Source of the DNA: an endosymbiont of Galathealinum brachiosum
Lineage (GTDB): Bacteria; Pseudomonadota; Gammaproteobacteria; SZUA-229
Direction of reading: 5' to 3'
Assembly: GCA_003349885.1 (NCBI GenBank)
Contig: QFXC01000011.1
Location: forward strand, 736,900-800,899
Length of the DNA stretch: 64,000 nucleotides
Part shown: positions 1 through 9,185 of the stretch, piece after piece
Position numbering within the stretch: the stretch's first letter is position 1
Layout of the letters: each line of letters starts with the position of its first letter
Position numbers and translations under genes: made by a program
Notes under the pieces: generated by a model
The model's database searches: none
Told to the model about the DNA's origin: nothing
The model's input: only the letters and a program-made list of their open reading frames with translations

Positions 1-10
1 GTCGTAAGTC
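1..10 (+). repeat. GTCGTAAGTC repeat, left end of S23 unit
   Basis: This 10-mer abuts the 3' end of the broken S23-type gene. Its exact reverse complement stands at 387-396 on the other side of that gene. The left copy may extend beyond the window edge. Confidence 0.6.
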
Positions 11-348
11 AAAATTTTAGATACTTCATAAGCCCTGTCAACATGGCTGATAGCTCTTTGGTTTCTTTTATCCAGATGTTACCAGTCGCGCTGGAAATGT
101 AGCCAATTTCTATGCCTATATATTTGAGTTCTTAACTCGGCACATGAGCCTTTGGCGTAATTCAAAAAATTACGCTTATCTTTATCAGTATCCCGCCCAA
201 AGGCTTCAGCAATGTTGCCAGGAACAGATAATCCGGAACGGGTAATCTGATCCTTAAACCCAAAGTCTTTCAAATCAACAAGGTAACGATAAATTTCAAC
301 CGATAACCGAGAAGACCGTTTCCAAACATCCATATCTTCAAAACGCAT
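9..348 (-). pseudogene. Four-helix-bundle (23S rRNA intervening-sequence, S23-type) protein, frameshifted
   Basis: The first 80 or so residues read like the S23/four-helix-bundle family (start MRFEDMDVWKRS, then ITRSGLSVPGNIAEAFGR and a CAELRTQ motif). These proteins are usually about 115-120 residues and are found in rRNA intervening sequences or as free-standing genes of unknown role; Avd of diversity-generating retroelements is a distant relative. The intact frame ends at position 79 after 89 residues with an atypical tail. Moving one frame at an ATATAT run near 111-122 restores a typical tail (GIEIGYIS onward) ending at a TGA at 9-11. I infer a 2-base loss in this AT run, so the gene is probably broken. 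It is bracketed by a 10-bp inverted repeat (1-10 and 387-396), which suggests a mobile or repeat-associated unit. Confidence 0.75.
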
Positions 349-371
349 AACAACTCCTTTGTTTAAGCTTT

Positions 372-396
372 TGACTAACGACTTAAGACTTACGAC
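372..396 (-). repeat. Inverted GTCGTAAGTC repeat, right end of S23 unit
   Basis: Read on the minus strand this is GTCGTAAGTC followed by TTAAGTCGTTAGTC, so it is a short doublet of the same unit. It lies between the start of the S23-type gene and the end of ftsY, in opposite orientation to the copy at 1-10. The same motif recurs at 6384-6517 and 9934-9957. Confidence 0.6.
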
Positions 397-402
397 TATC
401 TT

Positions 403-1692
403 CTAATCCGGTATTTTATCTAATAGTGCATCAACAAATTCAGTTGCATGAAATTCACGCAGATCATCAATGCTTTCACCCACACCGATAAAACGAATGG
501 GTAAGCCCAGTTTTTCTGCGATAGCGAATAAAATGCCACCCTTGGCTGTGCCATCGAGTTTAGTCAGAATTAAACCGGTAATACCCATCGCTTCATTAAA
601 CTGTTGAGCCTGTATTAAACCATTCTGGCCAAAACCCGCATCCATAACGAGCAGGGTTTCATGAGGAGCTGAATCATCCAGTTTACCCATGACGCGTTTA
701 ATTTTAATTAACTCATCCATTAGATTCATTTGAGTATGTAAACGTCCTGCGGTATCAGCGATAACGATATCGATATTTTTTGATTTGGCTGATTCAATGG
801 CATCATAAATAACCGATGCGGAATCTGCACCGGTTCCCTGTGCTACAACCGCAATTTCATTGCGCTCGCCCCAGGTTTGTAGTTGCTCAACTGCCGCTGC
901 ACGGAAGGTATCACCGGCTGCAAGTAAAACAGATTTTCCCTGTGCCTGATAACGTTTTGCCAGTTTACCTATGGTGGTTGTTTTACCCGCACCATTAATG
1001 CCGATAACAAGAATAACGAAAGGTGATTTTGTTTCATCAATAACAAGTGGCTGATCTACGGGCTGTAAAATTTCAACCATATCATCACAAAGAGCATTAA
1101 ACAGGGCAATCGGATCTTTAAGCTCATTACGTGAAATACGTTTAGTCAGGTCGGTTATAATGCGATCGGTGGCTTCTACTCCTACATCTGCTGTCAGCAG
1201 GCGCATTTCCAGTTCTTCGAGTAACTCTTCATCGATGACCTTTTTGCCCAGTAGCAGGTCAGCCATGCCATCGGTTAATCCTGCACGTGTTTTATCCAGG
1301 CTATCTTTAAGGTATACAAACGAGCTTTCTTCTTTTGCTTTTGCCCATTCTTCAGCGGTTGGCGGTGTAAATGAAGAGCCGCCTTTTACCTCTGTTGGTT
1401 TCTCTTCTGGTTTTTCTATTTCAGTGTTGTCTTGCTGAATGTCTGCACGGGTTTCTTTTGCTGCATCTTCTTTTATCTCTTCCTGTGTGACTTCTATAAC
1501 AGCAGGTGATGCTTCTTCAGCTTGTGCTGGCGCTGGGCTGCTAACCTGCTTGCGTGCCCCTGCAGGTGTGAAAGATGCACCTGATTTTATTGCAGGTGTG
1601 CTGCTTTCATTGCTGAGTTCTGTCGAGTTCTCATTATCAGTTTCAGAGGTAACTTCAGAATTTTCTTTGTCGCGGCGTAAAAAACCAAACAT
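403..1692 (-). CDS. ftsY: Signal recognition particle receptor FtsY
   Basis: FtsY is the membrane-associated GTPase that docks SRP-ribosome complexes at the Sec translocon. The 429-residue product has an acidic, low-complexity A domain (about 1-120), then an N domain (about 125-215) and a G domain. GTPase motifs are clear: P-loop GINGAGKTTT (231-240), DTFRAA (261-266), DTAGRL (313-318) and TKLDGTAKGG (377-386). The segment DAGFGQNG replaces the more usual DA(S/T)TGQN, a mild variation. The ftsE-ftsX-rpoH genes that often follow ftsY are absent; a broken S23-type gene lies downstream instead. The divergent M16 peptidase gene starts 194 bp away, a common gammaproteobacterial arrangement. Confidence 0.97.
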   Translation of the reverse strand: MFGFLRRDKENSEVTSETDNENSTELSNESSTPAIKSGASFTPAGARKQVSSPAPAQAEEASPAVIEVTQEEIKEDAAKETRADIQQDNTEIEKPEEKPTEVKGGSSFTPPTAEEWAKAKEESSFVYLKDSLDKTRAGLTDGMADLLLGKKVIDEELLEELEMRLLTADVGVEATDRIITDLTKRISRNELKDPIALFNALCDDMVEILQPVDQPLVIDETKSPFVILVIGINGAGKTTTIGKLAKRYQAQGKSVLLAAGDTFRAAAVEQLQTWGERNEIAVVAQGTGADSASVIYDAIESAKSKNIDIVIADTAGRLHTQMNLMDELIKIKRVMGKLDDSAPHETLLVMDAGFGQNGLIQAQQFNEAMGITGLILTKLDGTAKGGILFAIAEKLGLPIRFIGVGESIDDLREFHATEFVDALLDKIPD

Positions 1693-1886
1693 AATTTATT
1701 AAAGTGCTTGTGTATAAGGAGGGGCTTATCCTATCATCGCGTGGAACTCAGGTTAAGTATTCCGGTCATTATTCTTCAGATCGGATTGATAAGTTAAGCG
1801 TAAACGGGTGAATATCTCCGGGATATAGCCATTTATAGTTGGAATAGTTACTTTAACCACCTATTTTTACTTACAGGGTAAATTGA

Positions 1887-3320
1887 ATGATTTTAAAGAA
1901 ATACAGTGCATTGCTCGTGTGTTCGGGCTTGATGTTAGGTTTGTCTGCCTGTCAGACGAATCCGGGTAAAACGACACAAACTGAGTCGAAAATCAGTGTG
2001 AGTGAGTCGGGTGTGCATAGTTTTATGCTGAATAACGGCATGAAAGTGCTGGTTAAGCCTGATCACCGTTCACCGGTTGCGGTTTCACAGGTGTGGTACA
2101 AGGTGGGCAGTTCTTATGAGTATGACGGGGTAACCGGTGTTTCTCATGCGCTTGAGCATATGATGTTTAAGGGAACTAAAAAACTGGAACCCGGTGAATT
2201 CTCGGAAATTATTGCGGCTAATGGCGGCAGTGAAAATGCCTTCACCGGGCAGGATTACACGGCTTACTTTCAACGCATATCCAGTGATCGTCTGGAGTTA
2301 TGTTTTGAACATGAAGCTGATCGCATGCGTAACCTTCAGTTAAATGAAGCAGAATTTAAAAAAGAAATTGAAGTTATTAAAGAAGAACGTCGCTCTCGCA
2401 CAGAAGACAAACCAACTTCTTTAACTTATGAGCGATTCAATGCAGCCGCTTTTATTAATTCCAGTTACCAGCAGCCAATCATTGGCTGGATGGAAGATCT
2501 GGATAGTATGGAATTAAAAGATTTAAGTCAGTGGTATAAAACCTGGTATGCACCGAATAATGCAACCCTGGTGGTGGCAGGTGATGTTGACCCAGCACAG
2601 ATAAAAACATGGGCTGAAAAATATTTCGGTGTATTAGAAATTTCGGACATTACGCCACCTAAACCGCGTCGTGAAGTTAAACAAATGGGTGAGCGGCGTA
2701 TAACGGTTAAAGTGCCGGCAAAGGTTCCTTATTTATTAATGGGTTATAAAGCACCCGTAATGAATACTGCAAAAGATGAAAAAGATATTTATGCATTAGA
2801 AGTGCTTGCGGGTGTACTTGATGGTGGTGACAGTAGTCGCTTAAGTCAGCGACTGGTGCGTGAAACAGAAATTGCAACGTCTGCCGGTGCGGGTTATGAC
2901 CCTTATGCAAGACAGCAAACATTATTTTTATTTGATGGTATGCCACGAGCAGGTCACAGTGTTGAAGAGCTGGAAGTCGCGATTAAAAAACAGATCAGTG
3001 AAATTCAAAATAAAGCACCCTCCGTGCAGGAACTTAATCGTGTGAAAGCACAGGTAATGGCCTCATCAGTTTATGAAAAAGATTCTGTTTTTTATCAGGC
3101 GATGCAGTTGGGTACTTTAGAAACTGTGGGTGTTGGCTGGCAGAAAAAAGATGAATACCTGAAAAACATTCAGCAGGTAACTGCAGAGCAGGTTCAGGCA
3201 GTGGCAAAAAAATATTTACAGGATGATAGTTTGACAGTGGCTGTATTAGATCCGCAATCGACAGATACTGCAAAACAGAAGAGAAGAAAAGCTGCTGCAG
3301 GAGGTCGTCATGGTCATTAA
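1887..3320 (+). CDS. M16 family zinc metallopeptidase, lipoprotein (active subunit)
   Basis: This is a 477-residue pitrilysin/processing-peptidase-like protein. It begins with a lipoprotein signal peptide whose lipobox ends at Cys22 (GLSAC), so it should be anchored in the envelope. The inverted zinc motif HxxEH is at 87-91 (HALEH), and the downstream glutamate ligand lies in the EVIKEERRS stretch around 166. The C-terminal half carries the second M16 domain and ends in a basic, Gly-rich tail. A ribosome-binding site (AGGG) precedes the ATG. It overlaps the next M16 gene by 11 bp, so the two are probably translated together as catalytic and non-catalytic partners. Substrate unknown. Confidence 0.92.
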   Translation: MILKKYSALLVCSGLMLGLSACQTNPGKTTQTESKISVSESGVHSFMLNNGMKVLVKPDHRSPVAVSQVWYKVGSSYEYDGVTGVSHALEHMMFKGTKKLEPGEFSEIIAANGGSENAFTGQDYTAYFQRISSDRLELCFEHEADRMRNLQLNEAEFKKEIEVIKEERRSRTEDKPTSLTYERFNAAAFINSSYQQPIIGWMEDLDSMELKDLSQWYKTWYAPNNATLVVAGDVDPAQIKTWAEKYFGVLEISDITPPKPRREVKQMGERRITVKVPAKVPYLLMGYKAPVMNTAKDEKDIYALEVLAGVLDGGDSSRLSQRLVRETEIATSAGAGYDPYARQQTLFLFDGMPRAGHSVEELEVAIKKQISEIQNKAPSVQELNRVKAQVMASSVYEKDSVFYQAMQLGTLETVGVGWQKKDEYLKNIQQVTAEQVQAVAKKYLQDDSLTVAVLDPQSTDTAKQKRRKAAAGGRHGH

Positions 3321-4635
3321 TAAAAGTTTAGTTACATTAGGCCTTCTGTTTGTTCAGGGCCTGGTATTTGCATCACCTGATATTCAGCATTGGCAGACAG
3401 AAAACGGTGCGGATGTTTATTTTGTACCATCAAATGATATTCCGATGGTTGATGTTCGTATTGTTTTTGATGCGGGTAGTGCACGTGATTCGGAAGTAGG
3501 TAACAACCTGGCTGGCACTGCAATCATGACTAATGGTTTGTTATCTGAGGGTGCCGCGGGTGATGATGCGCAAGTGCTAGCCGAAAAGTTTGAAGCGGTT
3601 GGCGCTTCTTTTAGTAATGGTTCTTTAAAAGATATGGCGTGGTTAAGTGTGCGTAGTTTGCGTGATGATCGATATTTGCAGCCTGCATTAATTAATCTGA
3701 AAAATATTTTAAGTTTACCTGATTTTTCAAAAGCGTCTTTTAAACGTGAAATTGAACGATTAAAAATTTCAGTGAAAGCAGGAAAACAATCCCCCGCAAC
3801 AATTGCATCATTACGTTTTTATGCTGAGTTGTATGGCGATCATCCTTATGCACAACCCAGTGAAGGTACAGATGAAAGTTTGAAAAAAATAAAACTGAAT
3901 CATCTGAAAGCGTTTTATAAAAAATACTATGTCGCAAAAAATGCGGTAATTGGCATTGTTGGTCAGCTGACAACAGAAGAGGCTAAAAAAATAGCAGCTG
4001 ATCTGGTTGCAGATTTACCTGCGGGAGAACATGCTAAAAAATTACCTGAAGTGAAAGCGTTAACAGAAGCAAAAACTATTCACATAGATTTTCCATCAAG
4101 ACAAAGTAGTGTGATGATGGGGCAGGTAGGCATGGCCAGGGGGGATGTGGATTACTATGCATTGTATCTGGCTAATCATGCGTTCGGTGGTAGCGGTTTT
4201 GGTTCACGTTTAATGCAGGAAGTGCGAGAAGAGCGTGGTCTGGCTTACAGTGTGTATAGTTATTATTCACCCATGCATGCACAGGGCCCATTCATGATTG
4301 GTTTGAAAACACGTAACGACCAACTTGAACAGGCGATGGGTATTATTAATTTAGAGTTAAAAAAATATGTAAATGAAGGTCCGGAGCAGGATGAGTTGCA
4401 GGACAGTTTAAAAAATATTACCGGTGGTTTTCCTCTGCGCATTGATAGCAACAAGAAAATTGTAGAATACTTATCAGTGATTGGTTTTTATGATCTGCCG
4501 CTGGATTATCTGGATACTTTTGTTGGTAGCGTGAATCAACAGGATAAGATAAAAGTAGATGATGCATTAAAACGTCGAGTTCATCCGGATAAGATGTTGA
4601 CGGTGATAGTCGGTGCGAAGAGTGATCAGGAGTAA
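3310..4635 (+). CDS. M16 family peptidase-like protein (non-catalytic partner)
   Basis: This 441-residue protein has a signal peptide (hydrophobic segment ending near FVFAS-type residues) and the M16 fold. It retains the Gly-rich and Arg/Tyr region FGSRLMQEVREERGLAYSV, which in heteromeric M16 enzymes sits in the R/Y subunit. It lacks an HxxEH zinc motif in its N-terminal half, so by itself it should be inactive. Its start lies inside the end of the upstream M16 gene, which fits an obligate periplasmic heteromer like those next to ftsY in many gammaproteobacteria. The hairpin repeat at 4678-4702 follows and may end the transcript. Confidence 0.9.
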   Translation: MVINKSLVTLGLLFVQGLVFASPDIQHWQTENGADVYFVPSNDIPMVDVRIVFDAGSARDSEVGNNLAGTAIMTNGLLSEGAAGDDAQVLAEKFEAVGASFSNGSLKDMAWLSVRSLRDDRYLQPALINLKNILSLPDFSKASFKREIERLKISVKAGKQSPATIASLRFYAELYGDHPYAQPSEGTDESLKKIKLNHLKAFYKKYYVAKNAVIGIVGQLTTEEAKKIAADLVADLPAGEHAKKLPEVKALTEAKTIHIDFPSRQSSVMMGQVGMARGDVDYYALYLANHAFGGSGFGSRLMQEVREERGLAYSVYSYYSPMHAQGPFMIGLKTRNDQLEQAMGIINLELKKYVNEGPEQDELQDSLKNITGGFPLRIDSNKKIVEYLSVIGFYDLPLDYLDTFVGSVNQQDKIKVDDALKRRVHPDKMLTVIVGAKSDQE

Positions 4636-4677
4636 ATAACACCACTTTTAGTTATGCTGAAAGAGCAGTTTTTGTCT

Positions 4678-4702
4678 CGTTCCCATGCTCTGCGTGGGAG
4701 CG
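4678..4702. repeat. Palindromic intergenic hairpin repeat
   Basis: CGTTCCCATGC (4678-4688) pairs with GCGTGGGAGCG (4692-4702), with two G-T pairs and a 3-base loop. The sequence resembles short palindromes scattered between genes in many gammaproteobacteria. It lies 43 bp after the M16 stop codon and could also act as a terminator or mRNA 3'-end stabiliser. Confidence 0.5.
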
Positions 4703-4728
4703 AAAAATGTGGTAGCAATAAATTGTAT

Positions 4729-4793
4729 GTGCTCCTTCAGGTGCACAAAAGTTTAAAAAACATAAATGATATAATGTGCGCCTGAAGGCGTAC
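4729..4793 (+). promoter_or_regulatory. Inverted repeat around the putative rsmD promoter
   Basis: Two 18-bp arms (4729-4746 and 4776-4793) are reverse complements at 15 of 18 positions. They flank a 29-bp spacer that ends in TATAAT (4770-4775), a plausible -10 box. The second arm would lie in the early transcript, just before the rsmD ATG at 4809. It could be an operator or a leader hairpin; I cannot say which. Confidence 0.4.
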
Positions 4794-4808
4794 CTACAGA
4801 AGTTAACA

Positions 4809-5396
4809 ATGGCAAAACAACAGAGAAAAGCTTCCGCAGGAAAACTCCGTATCATTGGTGGAAAATGGCGTAGCCGATTTTTACAGGTTGCAGACCTTCC
4901 CGGTTTAAGGCCGACAACTGATCGTGTGCGTGAAACATTATTTAACTGGTTGCAGAATGATGTGGCCGGTGCGCAGTGTCTGGATTTATTTGCGGGTAGT
5001 GGTGCCCTGGGGTTTGAAGCAGCGTCACGAGGTGCAGCTTCTGTATTGATGTTGGAAAAACAGAGCCCGGCAGTAAGAATATTAAATGCTAATGTGCAGG
5101 AATTAAATGCAGATACCGTTCAGGTCCTGCAACAGGATGCCATTGGCTGGTTAAATTCAAACCCGCCGACTATTTTTGATATAGTTTTTATCGACCCACC
5201 GTTTGCGAGTGACTATCTTGCACCGGCCTGTCAGTTACTGGAAGATAAGCAGTGTTTGTCTGAGCATGCCTGCATCTATCTTGAGATGGATCGTAAAGAT
5301 GACCTGCCGGAGTTACCACAGGGCTGGAATGTTGTAAGAGAGAAAAAAGCCGGTCAGGTAAGCTATTATCTAGTCAGGCGGAATTACGACGGGTAA
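4809..5396 (+). CDS. rsmD: 16S rRNA (guanine966-N2)-methyltransferase RsmD
   Basis: RsmD transfers a methyl group from S-adenosylmethionine to N2 of G966 in 16S rRNA during 30S assembly. Visible motifs are GGKWRSRFL (17-25), the SAM-binding loop LDLFAGSGALGFEA (58-71) and the catalytic DPPF (129-132). An upstream in-frame GTG at 4776 would add 11 residues, but it lies directly on the TATAAT box. The ATG at 4809 gives 195 residues, close to the E. coli length of about 198, so I chose it. coaD follows 99 bp downstream, as in many gammaproteobacteria. Confidence 0.95.
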   Translation: MAKQQRKASAGKLRIIGGKWRSRFLQVADLPGLRPTTDRVRETLFNWLQNDVAGAQCLDLFAGSGALGFEAASRGAASVLMLEKQSPAVRILNANVQELNADTVQVLQQDAIGWLNSNPPTIFDIVFIDPPFASDYLAPACQLLEDKQCLSEHACIYLEMDRKDDLPELPQGWNVVREKKAGQVSYYLVRRNYDG

Positions 5397-5438
5397 AGAG
5401 CAGTGTGCCCCGGTTGTCAGTTATGAATTCTCCTGTAG

Positions 5439-5978
<540 letters not shown>

Positions 5979-6083
5979 AGGCATGTGACAAGTAAGGGCG
6001 AATTGACCTGTTATAAGGTATAATCATCCGCTAATATTACCGGTCTCCCCGTGAGACTCTTTAAATTTATAAAGTAGGGCTAA

Positions 6084-6335
<252 letters not shown>

Positions 6336-6350
6336 ATACTACCTGATTTT

Positions 6351-6382
6351 AAAAAAGGCTCCTATATGGAGCCTTTTTTTTA
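6351..6382 (+). terminator. Rho-independent terminator after ferredoxin
   Basis: GGCTCC (6357-6362) pairs with GGAGCC (6368-6373) across a TATAT loop. The stem is extended by A:T pairs and followed by a run of eight T. The position, 16 bp after the ferredoxin stop codon, is typical. Confidence 0.9.
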
Positions 6383-6383
6383 A

Positions 6384-6517
6384 GTCGTAAGTCGTAAGAC
6401 AAAAGACAAAAGACAAAAGACAAAAGACAAAAGACAAAAGACAAAAGACAAAGACAAAAGCTAAACAGGCGAAGCCTGACTGCTTTGACTGACGACTACT
6501 GACTTAAGACTTACGAC
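6384..6517. repeat. Inverted-repeat-bounded element with (AAAAGAC)n array
   Basis: The element starts with GTCGTAAGTC (6384-6393) and ends with its exact reverse complement (6508-6517). Inside are seven perfect tandem copies of AAAAGAC (6401-6449) plus a shortened copy. The ends match those around the S23-type gene at 1-396. It lies between the ferredoxin terminator and ggt, ending 21 bp before the ggt start, so it must affect the ggt leader or promoter. No coding potential. Confidence 0.7.
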
Positions 6518-6538
6518 TTCTTTAAAAGGCCATAAAAA

Positions 6539-8191
6539 ATGAAATATTACATAGCCATACTACTATTCATTTTCTCTACAAATTTACGAGCTGAAGCTGG
6601 CATAGCGACTGCGCATCCACTCGCTACAGAAGCGGGTGAGAAAATTCTTGCACAGGGTGGTAACGCATTTGATGCGGCAGTTGCAATTAGTGCCGCACTG
6701 GCAGTTGTAGAACCCTATAGTTCGGGTATCGGTGGTGGTGGTTTCTGGTTGTTGCATCGAAGTAGCGATGGCTTTGAAACCATGATTGATGGCAGAGAAA
6801 AAGCCCCTTTAAAAGCTCATCGCGATATGTATCTTGATAAAGAAGGTGATGTCATTCCGGGTGCGTCAATGAATGGCGCACTGGCAGCCGGCATTCCCGG
6901 TGTGCCAGCTGCACTTGAACATTTATCTAAAAAATATGGAAAACTCAGTTTAAATAAAAGCTTACAACCCGCTATTGAGTATGCGGAAAATGGTTTTGTA
7001 GTTACACCTCATTATATTCGTATGATCAAGTTTCGCCTTGAAGCACTCAGGGCATCACCAGCAGCGGCATCTATTTTTTTAAAAAATAATGATGTGCCCG
7101 TTGAAGGTGACATTATTAAGCAGGCTGATCTGGCAAAAACATTAAAGTTAATGGCAGAAAAAGGTTCGGCAGGTTTTTATACGGGAGCGTTGGCGCAAAA
7201 GTTAATACGCGGTGTTGCAGAGGCGGGAGGAATATGGAGTCATGAAGATTTAAAAAAATATTTTGTAATAGAGCGTAAACCCATCACAGGAAAGTTTCAT
7301 GAAATGAAAATTACTTCTGCTGCACCACCTTCTTCAGGAGGTATAGCAATAGTAGAAATTCTGAATCAGTTGTCTCATTATTCTTTAAGTAATTTAGATA
7401 AACCTCAATTAATTCATTTAACCATTGAAGCTATGCGTAGAGCGTATCGTGACAGGGCTCAGTTTTTAGGTGACACAGATTTTGTCTCAGTGCCGGTTGA
7501 GCGTTTAATCAGTCAGGATTATGCGGCGGGTTTAGCGGCCAGCATACATCCGGACAAAGCGATGCCGAGTGAATTGCTGCCTGGTGTTGTGCATGAAAAT
7601 AATAGTAGGGATACAACGCATTTTTCTGTAATTGATCACCAGGGAAATCGTGTGTCAGCAACCTTATCAATTAATTATCCATTTGGTTCGTGTTTTGTTG
7701 CGCCAGGCACCGGTGTTTTGCTTAATGATGAAATGGATGACTTTTCTGCTAAGCCGGGTGTAGCGAATGCTTATGGATTAGTTGGTGCTGAAGCTAATGC
7801 CATTGAACCGGGTAAACGTATGTTGTCGAGTATGTCGCCTACTTTTCTTGAAACAGATGATCGTATGGCTGTGATTGGTACACCCGGTGGCAGTCGTATT
7901 ATTACTATGGTGCTGCTTGGTAGTTTGCGTTTTTACTTTGGTGACGATGCAGACGGTATTGTAAACGCACCGAGATTCCATCATCAGTATTTGCCTGATA
8001 GTGTTGCGTATGAGCCGCAAGCATTCAGTAATGAAACTTTACTGGTGTTAAAAAATAAAAAACATAAGTTAAAACAGGCACAACAAAGCTGGGGAAATAT
8101 GCAGGTGGTAGTGATGGATAAAAGAAATAAAAAAATGACGGCCGCATCTGATAAACGAGGCGAAGGAAAAGCTAAAATTATTGCTGATTAA
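6539..8191 (+). CDS. ggt: Gamma-glutamyltranspeptidase / glutathione hydrolase
   Basis: This periplasmic Ntn hydrolase cleaves the gamma-glutamyl bond of glutathione and related compounds. The 550-residue precursor has a signal peptide in the first 20 residues. Autoprocessing should expose Thr359 of DTTHFSVIDH as the nucleophile of the small subunit. Downstream family motifs are SINYPFGSC, GVLLNDEMDDF, a SSMSPT segment and the oxyanion-side GTPGGSRI. Length and motif order match the family. The repeat element ending at 6517 forms its immediate upstream region. A hydantoinase/oxoprolinase-type gene lies in the same window (15077-17071) but is not linked. Confidence 0.95.
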   Translation: MKYYIAILLFIFSTNLRAEAGIATAHPLATEAGEKILAQGGNAFDAAVAISAALAVVEPYSSGIGGGGFWLLHRSSDGFETMIDGREKAPLKAHRDMYLDKEGDVIPGASMNGALAAGIPGVPAALEHLSKKYGKLSLNKSLQPAIEYAENGFVVTPHYIRMIKFRLEALRASPAAASIFLKNNDVPVEGDIIKQADLAKTLKLMAEKGSAGFYTGALAQKLIRGVAEAGGIWSHEDLKKYFVIERKPITGKFHEMKITSAAPPSSGGIAIVEILNQLSHYSLSNLDKPQLIHLTIEAMRRAYRDRAQFLGDTDFVSVPVERLISQDYAAGLAASIHPDKAMPSELLPGVVHENNSRDTTHFSVIDHQGNRVSATLSINYPFGSCFVAPGTGVLLNDEMDDFSAKPGVANAYGLVGAEANAIEPGKRMLSSMSPTFLETDDRMAVIGTPGGSRIITMVLLGSLRFYFGDDADGIVNAPRFHHQYLPDSVAYEPQAFSNETLLVLKNKKHKLKQAQQSWGNMQVVVMDKRNKKMTAASDKRGEGKAKIIAD

Positions 8192-8214
8192 TGGGTTGAA
8201 TTATTAATCAGCAA
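8181..8214. terminator. Bidirectional terminator between convergent genes
   Basis: TTGCTGATTAAT (8181-8192) and ATTAATCAGCAA (8203-8214) form a perfect 12-bp stem with a 10-base loop. It covers the ggt stop codon and abuts the stop of the convergent small gene. AT-rich sequence follows on both strands. Confidence 0.6.
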
Positions 8215-8490
8215 TTATTCCAGACCGAAGCTATCACTATCGCTTTTTGATATGCGTGTTTCTTCTTCTTTGATTTTTTCAATACAGCGTAATAACTTCA
8301 TACGTTCATGTTCTGCCAGACCATGATTCATATAACGATCAGCAGCAGTTAATAATTCTTCGTAATACTTCAGGCGAAAGTTATGATTGAGCAGCGATTT
8401 TGCGATATAGAAGGGATCTTTATCGTGTTCTTTCATTGTGCCAGCTGCAACCAGTGCGGTTTTTAACTCAATGTCTGTTGGTTTACTCAT
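8215..8490 (-). CDS. Conserved small hypothetical protein, 91 aa
   Basis: I do not recognise a named family. The product is charged, appears largely helical, and lacks a signal peptide, membrane segment or cysteine pair that could suggest a cofactor. It reads MSKPTDIELK at the start and has an acidic, serine-rich end. It is convergent with ggt and divergent from mog, so it is transcribed alone. Codon use looks like its neighbours, and the clean start with flanking regulatory space supports a real gene. Confidence 0.65.
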   Translation of the reverse strand: MSKPTDIELKTALVAAGTMKEHDKDPFYIAKSLLNHNFRLKYYEELLTAADRYMNHGLAEHERMKLLRCIEKIKEEETRISKSDSDSFGLE

Positions 8491-8590
8491 AGCTATAAGT
8501 TTAGTAGTTAATTTAAATAATTATATAAGAATTTTATGGATTAAAAATTGATATAATAGGGTTCATTTCACAATGTTGACAGGTTTAACT

Positions 8591-9124
8591 ATGTCCAAAA
8601 TTAAAATAGGCGTATTAACCGCCTCAGACCGTGCTAGCGCTGGTGTGTATGAGGACCTTTCGGGGCAGGCTATTATTGATACTTTAAACGAGTATCTGGT
8701 ATCAGACTGGGAGCCTGTCTATAAAGTGATACCGGATGACCAGCCGGGCGTAGAAGAAACCCTGATTGAAATGGCAGATAAATCTAAATGCTGTTTGATT
8801 GTAACCACAGGTGGTACAGGGCCAGCCCCAAGAGATCTGGTGCCAGAGGCGACGGCTGCTGTATGTGAAAAAATGATGCCTGGTTTTGGTGAGTTAATGC
8901 GTCAGGTGAGTTTGCAGTATGTGCCCACAGCAATTTTGTCTCGTCAGACAGCGGGTATCAGAGGGCAGAGCTTAATTGTTAATCTTCCCGGTAAACCAAA
9001 GTCTATCAGAGAGTGTCTGGATGCTGTTTTTCCTGCTATCCCTTATTGTGTGGACTTAATTGAAGGGCCTTTTCTTGAGGCGAATGAAGAAATAATTAAG
9101 GTTTTCCGTCCTAAGGCAAAATAA
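8591..9124 (+). CDS. mog: Molybdopterin adenylyltransferase Mog
   Basis: Mog activates molybdopterin by adenylation before molybdate insertion. The product has the MoaB/Mog fold motifs IGVLTASDRASAG near the N-terminus, the nucleotide-binding VTTGGTGPAPRDLVPEAT, and the later LPGKPKSI loop. An upstream in-frame ATG at 8573 would add six residues. A -10-like TATAAT at 8552-8557 puts the transcript start only a few bases before 8573, so I prefer 8591 (177 residues), where MSKIKIG also matches family N-termini. Confidence 0.93.
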   Translation: MSKIKIGVLTASDRASAGVYEDLSGQAIIDTLNEYLVSDWEPVYKVIPDDQPGVEETLIEMADKSKCCLIVTTGGTGPAPRDLVPEATAAVCEKMMPGFGELMRQVSLQYVPTAILSRQTAGIRGQSLIVNLPGKPKSIRECLDAVFPAIPYCVDLIEGPFLEANEEIIKVFRPKAK

Positions 9125-9164
9125 TACAAGCAATTATTTAAGGGCTTTTGTTAGTTATTGAATT

Positions 9165-9185
9165 TATCTATCGGACTGATAGATA
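9165..9185. promoter_or_regulatory. Palindrome upstream of peroxiredoxin, possible operator
   Basis: TATCTATC and GATAGATA form a perfect 8-bp inverted repeat with a 5-bp spacer, 140 bp before the peroxiredoxin start. The GATAG/CTATC half-sites recall OxyR-type sites, but spacing and repeat number do not fit a full OxyR consensus. The regulator is unknown. Confidence 0.35.

Noticed and set aside
9..348. Diversity-generating retroelement (S23/Avd relative)
   Set aside because: No reverse transcriptase or template/variable repeat is in the window; the protein alone is not evidence.
816..1702. Plus-strand open frames across ftsY
   Set aside because: They lie fully within the conserved ftsY coding sequence and have no family-like motifs.
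6401..6455. CRISPR-like array of short repeats
   Set aside because: Units are 7 bp in perfect tandem without spacers, so this is a microsatellite-like array rather than CRISPR.
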